Assembly: GCA_002900995.3 (NCBI GenBank)
Contig: PJEW03000056.1
Span: 1 to 15,830, forward strand
Origin: Ganoderma boninense
Lineage: Eukaryota > Basidiomycota > Agaricomycetes > Polyporales > Polyporaceae
Length of the DNA: 15,830 nucleotides
Reading direction: 5' to 3'
The translations under genes were made by a program, and so were the position numbers. How positions within the stretch are numbered: the stretch's first letter is position 1; each line of letters opens with the position of its first letter. Shown here one piece after another: positions 7,871 to 15,830 of the stretch. The notes beneath the pieces were generated by a model. The model saw only the letters and a list, made by a program, of their open reading frames with translations. It did not search any database and was not told where the DNA came from.

Positions 7871-8705
7871 ATGACCACTCTCCCGCCATTCGATGTCTCC
7901 AAACTCCTCTCCCAAATCGCTCCCTCCACATACGATGGAAAAACTGCTCAAGATGGTCTACGCTTCGTGTCTGCAGCCAGGATCTACTACAACACTCTGA
8001 CGACAGCAGCCCCTGGCCTGGACCCCGTCGTCACATGGATGACGGTCCTGAGCAAGCTTACCGAGGGAGCGGCAGACTGGGCAGGGCCTCACATCGTGAC
8101 CCTCGCGACCACGAAAAGTCCTTGGGCAGACTTCAATGCCTTTGAAACGGCCCTTCAAGGCCCATTTCTGCGCAGCGGACGACAAGGAAGCTGCCGTCGC
8201 TGAGCTGGTTAAGCTTTGCAAGGCGTACCACAAGGTTGGCACCGTCAAGGAGTACACGGTGCAGTTTAACGCCATCGCGGCCCGGACCAGCTTCAGTGAC
8301 GCAGACAAGCGTGAACGGTACCGCGAGGGGTTGCCTCCCAGACTCAAGGATGTCTTCGCTACCACTGCCCACGACATCTCCGACCTCACGAAGATTCAGA
8401 AGGTGGCACTGTCGCTCGACCAGAACCTTGTCACTAGAGAGGAGGAATGCCCAAAGTCGTTTGGGTGGAAGAAGAAGGGAGAGAAGGCAGCTGCTACAGG
8501 GAAGAAGCCGTTTACCGGGAACTGCTACAGCTGTGGTCAACCCGGACACCGCGCCGTCGAATGCCCGAAGCTTAAGGCAGGAGGACAGAAGGCTGCTTCC
8601 TCGTCCACCACGACTACGGAAGTGGCGGCTCTCCAGGCCCAGGTTAAGGCGATGGAGGAGAAGCTGGCGGCCCTTTCGGCCGCTGAAAAGAAGGAGGGTT
8701 TCTGA
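7871..8705 (+). pseudogene. gag: Gag (capsid and CCHC nucleocapsid), one frame break
   Basis: Gag forms the virus-like particle and packages the element RNA. The first ATG after the predicted transcription start is 7871 (MTTLPPFDVSKLLSQ), which opens a capsid region typical of Ty3/gypsy Gag. The frame is lost at the CCC run 8151-8153: upstream sequence is in one phase up to about codon 93, and from 8154 onward the matching capsid sequence (AHFCAADDKEAAVAEL) is in the next phase. One extra C explains it. Downstream is a CCHC knuckle, CYSCGQPGHRAVEC, at 8523-8564, then a basic stretch and a C-terminal coiled coil (EVAALQAQVKAMEEKLAAL). It ends at TGA 8703-8705, directly after a slippery heptamer. 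The frame is also open without ATG back to 7235, so a longer Gag is possible. Confidence 0.85.
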
Positions 8706-11700
8706 TCAGAGCCGCACTGGACGCTGCGCGTGCCGGCTCTTGTAGTAATAGTCGATTTTCTGTACTGAGTTCCGCGTTCGTATATGAAGTAAATCATAGT
8801 GGCCAACACTTTCATATACCGGTACGGTTGATCGGCAAGCAGCGACATAAGGACATAGTAGCAATGGTAGATAGTGGAGCTACTACTAAGTTTTTACATA
8901 GACGGTTCGTAGAGAAGAACCAGGTTACGACGAGGAAGTTGGCAAGGCCAATCCCTCTGTACAACATAGATGGTACTGAGAACTGTGATGGGACGATCAC
9001 GGAGGTCGCCGTGTTGGATATGGCGATTGGAGACCACCGAGAAAAGGTGGTGTTTGTGGTGACAGACATAGGAGAAGAGGATGTGATCATTGGCCTGGAC
9101 TGGCTGCGCGAGCACAACCCTGAAGTAGACTGGGAACGTGGCTCACTGCGCCTATCGAGATGTCCAGAGGCATGTCCGACTCATCGGAAGGCATCCAAAC
9201 CTGTTGAGACCAAAGCACGTGATACGGAGGTACGGCTTACGGCGCGCAACGGTTCTCGATGGGTGCGGAAGGCAAAGATGATGGGTAGGATATGCACGGC
9301 CGTAATGGTCGAGGAGGAGGAGGAAGATAGGCCTCCACCGCCAGGTTTTCTGCCGGAATGGGATGGCACTGAGGAGTCTCTTCTCAATGCACTGGAAGAT
9401 GGACGACGACTTCGAGGTACCCCTAAGATCTTTGTGTCAGCGAGCTACATGTACTCTCAACAGCTCGCTGAACAAGAGTACCAGAAGAAGGAAGTCCATC
9501 CTGTCGAAGAGATTGTACCTCCCCAGTACCACGAGTATCTGCGTGTGTTCTCGAAAGAGGCGTCCGAACGTCTACCTGAGCATGGACCCTACGACCACGC
9601 TATAGAACTCGTACCAGATGCTAGGATGTTCCATTCCAAGGTGTACCCCCTGTCTCCCAGCGAGCAGGTCGAGCTTGACAAGTTCCTTAGTGAGAACTTG
9701 GCCAAAGGTTATATTCAAGAGTCGAAGTCACCGATGTCGTCACCGTTCTTCTTCGTTAAAAAGAAGGATGGCAGCCTACGTCCTGTACAGGACTACCGGC
9801 GATTGAACGACATCACCATTAAGAACCGATACCCACTGCCGTTGGTGTCAGACCTGATGGATCGACTCAAGAGGGCCAAGTACTTTACCAAGCTTGACAT
9901 CCGTTGGGGGTACAACAATGTGTGGATTAAGACCGGTGATGAATGGAAGGCTGCCTTTGTTACCAATCGTGGACTGTTCGAACCGAACGTGATGTACTTC
10001 GGACTGGCCAACTCACCCAGTACATTCTCTGCGCTCATGAACGACATCTTCAAGGACCTCATCATACTCGGCAAAATCACTATCTACCTCGACGACATCC
10101 TCATATTCACCAATGACATCGAGGAACACCGCACATTGGTGCGTGAGGTCCTGAAGCGTCTGGCGGAGCACGACCTGTTCTGCAAGCCAGAGAAGTGCGA
10201 ATTCGAACAGCCCAAGGTTGAGTACCTAGGTGTGCTCGTCTCGGAGAACCGTGTGGAGATGGACCCAGTGAAGGTCAGGGGTATCGCAGAATGGCCTGTC
10301 CCTCAGAACGCCTCAGATGTACGGAAGTTCCGCGGTTTCGCAAATTTCTACAGGCGGTTCATTAAGGACTTCAGCGCAGTATGCAAACCCCTCGACCGTC
10401 TCACGGGTAACGCTCCCTGGCAATGGGGTGCCGAAGAGCAATCAGCATTCGATGAGCTCAAACGTCGTTTCACTGAGAGCCCTGTCCTGAGCATGTATGA
10501 CCCAGACCGCAAAACCCGCATTGAAGTCGATGCATCCGGGTATGCTACCGGTGCGGTTCTGTCTCAGGAGGGGGAGGACGGCAAAGGGCACCCTGTGGCT
10601 TTCCACTCTGAGTCAATGAGCGATGCGGAACGCAACTACGAGATCTATGACAAGGAGATGCTCGCTATCATCCGTGCCCTGCAGGCCTGGCGCCACTACC
10701 TCGAGGGTCTTCCCAGTGTGTTCGAGATCCAGTCGGACCACAAGAACCTCGAGTACTGGAAGGCCGCACAAAACCTCACACGCAGGCAGGCACGATGGGC
10801 TCTCTATCTGTCGCAGTTCGACTTTGTCATTGCACACAAGCCGGGCACCTCCAATGGTAGGGCAGATGCGCTGTCGCGCAGGCCTGATCACCAGAAGGAT
10901 GACGCCGATGACAACCTGAACCGAGTCATGTTGCAACCCGATCGCTTCCGAGTACTGGCAGCCAAGAGAGGGCACATGTCAGTGGTACCAGAGAAGGCAC
11001 TGCTCCACCGCATTCGAGAATGTGGAGAGCGCGAGCAGGAGGTCGCAGAGGCACTCAGCAAGCTCGATAAGCTAGGGCCAGCACGTCTACAGAACGATTT
11101 GGTGGACTGGAACACAGAACAGGGCCTGCTGCTCTACCGCGGCCGAGTTTATGTCCCCAAAGACGACGCGCTCCGAGCAGAGATAGTGCGCATTCACCAC
11201 GACCTCCTGCCTGCTGGACACCCTGGCCAGGCAAAGACGGTGGAGTTGGTTACACGGAACTACTGGTGGCCGGGCATGGCAAAGTTCATTAAGGATTACG
11301 TTGAGACCTGCAACACTTGTCGCCGTGGCAAGACTTCACATGCGAAGCCACATGGTCCCCTTCAACCCAACAAGATCCCGGACGGCCCAGGCCAGGTAGT
11401 TACCTGTGACTTCATTACCGGATTGCCAGAGGTGGATGGATACAACGCGCTCCAGCTTATTGCCGATCGGCATGGAAAGATGATTCACCTTATTCCATGC
11501 ACTGAGGAGATCGACACGGAAGGGACTGCAGACAACTTCATTAGAGAATGGTTCCGCCTACATGGACTCCCGCGTAAGATCATCTCTGATCGGGGGCCCC
11601 AATTCTCTAGCAAGCTCTTCCGTGCAATCCTTAAAGGCCTCGACATAGAAAGCGCGTTGTCCACAGCCTACCACCCGCAGACGGATGGACAGTCGGAGCG

Positions 11701-12241
11701 ATGGAACCAGGAGATAGAGGCGTACCTACGGATGTACTGCTCAAGGCGCCGCGACGATTGGGTCAAGTGGCTGCCAACGGCAGAATACTGCTTCAACTCG
11801 CGCGTACATTCATCCACAGGGTACTCGCCGTTTTACCTCATGTACGGCTATGAACCTCAGTTCCACGTTCCGATGCTATCCACCACGGTGCCTACGGCAG
11901 ATGAACGAAGGGAGGAGTTGCGGCAGGCAAGGGAGGATGCGACCTCAGCCTTAACCCTGGCAGCAGAGCGGATGAAGGAGTACTACGATCGCTATGTCTC
12001 CGCTGCTCCAGAGTTCAAGGAGGGTCAGAAGGTGTGGCTCGACACGAGGAACTTCCGGGGTTCCTGGAGTCTCTCGGAAACTGGTGGACCGGTACGCTGG
12101 CCCGTACCCTGTCAAGCGCAAGGTGGGCAACTTGGCTTACGAGCTCAAGCTCCCCAAAGACATGGGGCTCCACCCAGTGTTCCATGTGACGCTCCTACAC
12201 CCACACAAAGAAAGCCAACTCCCCGGTCAGCATCCCCCTGA
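8687..12241 (+). pseudogene. pol: Pol: protease, reverse transcriptase, RNase H, integrase (frame break near the end)
   Basis: Pol copies the RNA into DNA and integrates it. The frame opens at 8687, overlaps gag by 19 bases and is entered by -1 frameshift; it has no ATG of its own near the start. Protease: VDSGAT with Asp at 8870-8872, and VIIGLDWL near 9085. Reverse transcriptase: about 9618-10420, with LDIRWGYNN and the YLDD active site at 10085-10096. RNase H: VDAS near 10526, YDKEM, SDHKNL and GRADALSR near 10857. Integrase: zinc HHCC (His 11195-11200 and 11219-11221, Cys 11309-11311 and 11318-11320), then Asp 11408-11410, Asp 11588-11590 and Glu 11696-11698, with exactly 35 residues between the last two. 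After GQKVWLDTRNFR the frame is lost at the GGGG run 12057-12060 and this phase ends at 12241 in non-homologous sequence. Confidence 0.93.
8696..8740 (+). promoter_or_regulatory. predicted -1 ribosomal frameshift signal, gag to pol
   Basis: The heptamer GGGTTTC (8696-8702) is in the X XXY YYZ phase relative to gag (G GGT TTC), and the gag stop TGA follows at once. After a 5-nt spacer, 8708-8740 folds into a stem-loop: AGAGCC/GGCTCT (8708-8713 with 8735-8740), a bulged C8734, then GCAC/GTGC (8714-8717 with 8730-8733), loop of 12. A -1 slip leads to GGG TTT CTG ATC, which is exactly the pol frame. Pol stays open from 8687, though the other frames are full of stops around 8741-8750. Confidence 0.75.
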
Positions 12242-12479
12242 ACCTGCAGCCCTTGAAGTGGAAGGAGAGGAAGAGTACGAAGTAGAGGAAGTGTTAGAGT
12301 CACGTCGGTATGGGCGGTGGAAGAAACTGCAGTATCTTGTTCACTGGAAGGGCTGGGGCCCTGAACACGATAGCTGGGAAGATGTGTCGGATCTAGCAAA
12401 TGCGCCAAAAGTGCTGCAAAAGTTTCATTCGACACATCCCGACGCTCCTGGCCCTCTCAACAAGAAGACTCGATCGTGA
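12061..12479 (+). pseudogene. pol: Pol C-terminus: integrase GPY/F module and chromodomain, shifted frame
   Basis: This is the end of pol in the next phase, not a separate gene; an open frame runs 11994-12479 but the matching sequence starts after the GGGG run at 12057-12060. The GPY/F module is seen as RKLVDRYAGPYPV followed by ELKLP and HPVFHVTLLHPH (about 12075-12215). The chromodomain follows at about 12270-12430: YEVEEVLESR, then YLVHWKGWGPEHDSWE. The residues expected to form the methyl-lysine cage are Tyr, Trp and Trp. Chromodomains on chromovirus integrases can steer integration to histone H3K9-methylated chromatin. The end at TGA 12477-12479 is 13 bases before the polypurine tract, so pol is complete apart from the frame break. 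Confidence 0.9.
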
Positions 12480-12492
12480 GGACACGATCCTT

Positions 12493-12502
12493 AGGAGGGG
12501 GG
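12493..12502 (+). promoter_or_regulatory. polypurine tract, plus-strand primer
   Basis: AGGAGGGGGG lies just upstream of the 3' LTR, separated from its first base (12506) by TAT. RNase H spares such tracts, which then prime plus-strand DNA. Its place between the pol stop and the LTR is as expected. Confidence 0.85.
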
Positions 12503-12505
12503 TAT

Positions 12506-12965
12506 TGTCATGAACGGCACGCTCGGCGCCTACCCCGGCGTCTCTCTTTCCCTTTTCGGACTGTTTGCCTCCCGCGTCGTCCTTATTGTCCTCCGTTGTT
12601 TAGCAAACCTGTCCCTTGTTCTCGCAGTACAATAACTCCTGTTACCTATTGTTCCCGTCATCATTGTACTACATACCATTGTTCTCCCACTGGTTCCCGT
12701 GTCCATAGTTACCTATTGTCCACGGTTCCCATTGTCCGTTACATGTATATAAGGCCTGTACTTTGCTACCTGGAGACCTCAGTTTCGACCTCTTGTCTCC
12801 AGGTAAGCCTCGCTGTATTCTCGCTTGTTAGTTACTCGCTCAATACATCTTGTCTCCAGCCTGACTGTCGAGCCCTGCTCCGCTCTCGCTGCACAAGTGC
12901 TCGTCGACGCCCTTGCTCGTCTCGTAAGCCTCCTCCCTGATCTTACTCGACAGCCAGTCGTAACA
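12506..12965 (+). repeat. 3' LTR (460 bp)
   Basis: It is a direct repeat of 6407-6866 with three transitions (at 12826, 12867 and 12882). It carries the same ATTGT array, TATA box (12746-12753), inverted repeat (12767-12777 with 12795-12805) and self-primer copy (12781-12791). Open frames seen across it on either strand are chance read-through. Confidence 0.97.
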
Positions 12966-12970
12966 CACTG
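12966..12970 (+). repeat. 5-bp target-site duplication CACTG, right copy
   Basis: CACTG directly follows the 3' LTR and matches 6402-6406. On the Helitron strand it reads CAGTG and falls within the codons GCA GTG. The same phase is read on the other side of the element. Confidence 0.95.
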
Positions 12971-15830
12971 CAACATCATGCGGGAATGAAGAACATTCAG
13001 GACTGGGTAGCTGACTGTCGAGGTGTCGTTCGAACGACGGCCAGTACAAGTTAGCAAATTGATGACTGGTATAATTATCCGTGTGACCTAAAAGATAGGA
13101 CGCGACCTGTTGGCCGGAAAGTTCTTGATTGGCTGTAAGAGAAAACGCGCACTTACGCAGTAGGCGTTTTGCAACATCAGCGGTGGAATCAGCGCTGCAA
13201 TCCATAGAATGGAACTTCTTCATAGCCTGTTCCAGTGCGGCATAAGACACATGAGACTTCAAAGGAGACTTTGTGACATAGTCCGTAATGTAGAAAATGA
13301 GAGCTTTCGCGTCATCACCGGAACCGATGAACTTCAAATCCATGTTACAACGCATAGCCTCCAGTACGGTGGGGTTGAAATTATTAACGAGTCCGTCAAG
13401 ATGCTGAAGCACGACTATGCCGCTATCGATGTCGATGGAACTCGCCGGGGTGGTATTGTATTCGTCCAGTTGAAAACGACAGACCTTATTAGGTGAGTTT
13501 TTGTCACAGTACTTGTAACACCTGTCAGAGTGAGTATGTCGCTGGCAGGCAGCGACGAGGTTGTAGAGGTCTTCAGCACGGGTACGTTGGATGTCGACTG
13601 ATGGCACGTCGAGAGGAAAGCCACGACTAGTCAACGGGCGTTTAGTCGCTTCCTCTGGAGGTCGAAAGTCAGCCGGCATTGGCGGAAGAGAGGTGTGGAT
13701 AAGGTCGTCTAGATACGAAAGCAATCTACGTCCAAAGTCGTCGCCGTCATCGGCACGTAATCGTCGTTGTAGAGGAGCTGGATCCAAGCCGCCTTCGACC
13801 CACACCAACATGTGGCAATGTAACGTGCCACGTCCCTGGGCCTCTACACAGCCGTAATAAGCCTTAACGACGCCAAGCACTCCAGCTTCAGGAAAGGGAA
13901 GCGATTCGTCCCACTTAAGAAGGGTCTTAATGAAAGCGGACATGTAGGTATGGAAAAACCGGGCAGCGACGACCGGATTGCGAGCAACCAAAAGAGATTG
14001 CTCCCAATAATCTGGTTCCTGGCCCGGTAAAAGGTTATCAACGTCAATATTGGCACCCGCAAGAAATTTCACCAGAGGGTTATAAACGTCAGCGGGATTG
14101 ATAGTAATGAAAAACGACGGCATACCTTTAGAGTACATGAGTGCACGGACTTCATTGCGCATTGCGAGTCGAGCCCCTGAGGAGCCAGGAACTTGTTGAG
14201 TGACGAGATGTACATCGTTCATAAGCTTAAGAACTCAACGCTCTTCATCTGTCTCTGCCTGAACACGATGAGTACTATTAATATGAGCACAAACGCTAGC
14301 GACAGCCTCATCTGATACGGAAGCATAGTCAGCGGCTACAGAAGCGAACCGTGCCTTGCGCACTTTTAAACTGGAATGCAACAAAATTTGTCGACGTTGA
14401 AGAATATTGAAGGCCGTGAACATAAAGCAGTGATGTTCCCGAAAGCGCGGATCGGCAAGCGCTAGAAGGTGCTTGACATGACGCTGAAATGCCAAGGAGG
14501 ACGAACGACGGTTGTCCTCAAATCCGCCGACCCCATAAGGGAATAAACACGGATAAATCTAGGGAAACAAAGACGGATTGCAGAATTCGTTAACGGGTTG
14601 TGGACCATGCAGAATCTCGAGGTACGCTCCACCGCGCTGCTTAATATGATGAATGGCAGCCGTGCGAAGTTCCTTTGCAGGAGCTCTACCGTCGACATCA
14701 GTTACGACGACCTTAGAGAACTCGGCCTGGGCACGATCAATCGTGCAGGTAGAGGGAGGTAAATCTGCTTGCGTCTCGGAGTCATGATCCACGGACGCAT
14801 CATAGCGCGAAGTCAACACGTCTTGAGCAGCAGACGGTGACACGTGTTCGACGTGGACAGGCAAAATGTCATCAACAGGCAATGCTGCAAGATGAGGCTC
14901 ACTAATCTCAACATCGGCATAAAGAGGATTATGTTGCTTGAGCCACTGCAGCGCAGCGCGAACCTTTTCTCATCGAACAATGAGCGGTTTGGCCTTTTCT
15001 CGTAGCCATTGCAACGTGGGAGCCTTTGATCCAACAAAAATGACACACACCGGGCTAACAATGTCACCAATGGCAGGCGGCAGCGCACTTACAGCTTCTC
15101 CGGGACGCTGAGGATAGACAATAATGTGACCTTTGAAACCGCGCTGATCGGTAGGAGACCGACTATCCAAATAATCACGACTATCGGCAGGGTGTTTGTC
15201 TCTAGCAGAACTGTCTTTGAGATGAAGGATAGTACATTTCGCACGACATAGTGCGATAATCTGCTCCTCAATAAACGTCAGTTCTCGCAATTGGGAAGGT
15301 ACGGTGCCGAGGAAGGTCAAGTTCACGAGCGACAACGGAGGACACTTGTGGCGACGGATGGAGGATGAACAATCTCCGCAAAACGAGGCAGCATCAGCGT
15401 CAGGATCCGCACTTAAAACGATATCTGGCCGGTCATCGCTAAATCGCGGTAAACCGGCATCAGTGCCCATGAACAAACGAAGAATGTCGGGACAGCGAAA
15501 AAGGTCGAGATCTAAGTCATCGTAAGGCATGTCATGGTGTTCACTGACCGGATAAGACGCGACACAAGAGGCACATACAAATGTCTGCAAACGTTCGCTA
15601 CACGTTTCGCGCCGAAATCCACAAATGAGCTCTTCCTTCGCAGCAGAGGTGAGAGTGGTGGGCCACGAATCCCGAACGCCCTGTAAACGTTGCGTACGAT
15701 CATCGGCGTCCCGTGCCAGGCCAGCCTGACGCCTATTGCGAGCTTGTATACGATCGACGTCCTTAGCCTTAGCCAGTGTCGCAATATGCGAACCTAATTT
15801 ACGGCGCAAACGTCCTGGTCAATCAGACGC
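12966..15830 (-). pseudogene. Helitron Rep half: zinc-finger/DUF6570-like region and HUH Rep domain, with in-frame stops
   Basis: One minus-strand frame runs through the whole segment. Rep nicks and joins single strands during rolling-circle transposition. N-terminal region: paired cysteines (FVCASCVAS near 15565, FCGDCSSS near 15370) and the DUF6570-like stretch with LTFIEEQIIAL and CVIFVGSKAPTLQWL. The Helitron-like N region follows (LFPYGVGGFED near 14520, FNILQRR near 14400, FFITINPADVYNPLVKFLAG near 14080). The HUH motif LHCHMLVWVEGG has His-Cys-His at 13812-13820. The two catalytic tyrosines, YITDYVTK, are at 13290-13292 and 13278-13280. The frame is broken by stops at 15819-15821 (TGA), 14970-14972 (TGA), 14559-14561 (TAG) and 14235-14237 (TGA), with no change of phase. 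The longest uninterrupted part, 14222 down to the LTR, holds both Rep motifs. The start lies outside the window. Confidence 0.85.

Larger units (their letters stand above)
6407..12965 (+). mobile_element. Ty3/gypsy chromovirus LTR retrotransposon (Tf1/sushi type), full length
   Basis: The element is 6,559 bp: LTR, self-primer binding site, long leader, gag, pol (protease, RT, RNase H, integrase, GPY/F, chromodomain), polypurine tract, LTR. The pol order PR-RT-RH-IN defines Ty3/gypsy; the C-terminal chromodomain defines chromoviruses; the self-complementary primer site is typical of the Tf1/sushi group. LTRs start TGT and end ACA, are both 460 bp and differ at 3 sites (about 99.3% identical), so the insertion is fairly recent. 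As written, gag and pol each contain one frame break at a short C or G run; if these are real the copy is not autonomous, and if they are assembly errors it could be intact. Confidence 0.95.
3613..15830 (-). mobile_element. Helitron (rolling-circle transposon), 5' end beyond window, interrupted by an LTR retrotransposon
   Basis: The minus strand encodes, in order, a zinc-finger/DUF6570-like region, a Helitron-type HUH Rep domain, an acidic linker and a PIF1-like helicase, which is the diagnostic Rep-helicase arrangement of Helitrons. The coding stretch runs 15830 to 12966 and resumes 6406 to 3613; the gap is a plus-strand LTR retrotransposon. The two halves are in one frame across the empty site. 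The copy carries four in-frame stops and a frame change, so it is a decayed, non-autonomous relic as given. The 5' terminus is outside the window. The 3' terminus is not firmly placed: a candidate hairpin lies at 101-119, so the element may extend 3.5 kb further left. Confidence 0.85.

Noticed and set aside
7425..7929. Minus-strand open frames opposite gag
   Set aside because: Shadows of the Pro/Ser-rich plus-strand frame, without motifs.
8136..8705. Second gag frame with its own ATG at 8136
   Set aside because: The ATG lies inside the capsid region before the frame break; the frame is the continuation of Gag after a one-base indel, not a separate gene.
12476..12940. Plus-strand open frame across the 3' LTR, and its twin in the 5' LTR (6497-6841)
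   Set aside because: Read-through of a stop-poor, pyrimidine-rich LTR; no coding signs.

Overview
The window looks like filamentous-fungal DNA, most likely from an agaricomycete (basidiomycete). It is a nest of two transposable elements. A Rep/helicase Helitron of the kind common in mushroom genomes lies on the minus strand. A Ty3/gypsy chromovirus-type LTR retrotransposon of the Tf1/sushi kind lies inside it on the plus strand. No tRNA, rRNA, CRISPR array or bacterial-style operon is visible. The species call is inference from element types and base composition only.

Layout: (1) 1-3612 is about 3.6 kb without a recognisable gene. It is G-rich on the plus strand over much of its length, with a strong GC hairpin at 101-119 and one protein-like reading frame of unknown function at 422-1039. 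(2) 3613-6406 (minus) is the 3' half of the Helitron gene: a PIF1-like helicase plus part of the acidic linker that joins it to Rep. (3) 6407-12965 (plus) is a complete LTR retrotransposon of 6,559 bp with two 460-bp LTRs (3 differences) and a 5-bp target duplication CACTG. (4) 12966-15830 (minus) is the 5' half of the Helitron gene: zinc-finger/DUF6570-like region and HUH Rep domain, interrupted by in-frame stops and running off the window. Removing the retrotransposon and one CACTG copy rejoins the two Helitron halves in the same frame, so the insertion came after the Helitron.

The retrotransposon reads gag (capsid, CCHC knuckle, coiled coil), then pol (protease, reverse transcriptase, RNase H, DD35E integrase, GPY/F, chromodomain). 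Four control signals can be read from the sequence. First, an 11-nt perfect complement links the predicted 5' end of the RNA (6682-6692) to the primer-binding site (6869-6879), as in Tf1 self-priming; there is no tRNA-type TGG primer site. Second, an 11-bp inverted repeat places that 11-nt primer exactly in the middle of its loop. Third, there is no ATG on the plus strand between the predicted start of transcription and 7871, where Gag can start. Fourth, a GGGTTTC heptamer sits directly before the gag stop, followed five bases later by a 10-bp stem-loop, which is a classic -1 frameshift signal leading into pol.

This copy is not intact as given. Gag has a one-base frame break near 8151-8153 and pol has one near 12057-12060, both at short C or G runs, so assembly error should be excluded. 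The Helitron has four in-frame stops in its Rep half and a frame change near 6114-6160. The most interesting system in the window is the compact self-priming and translation control of the retrotransposon.
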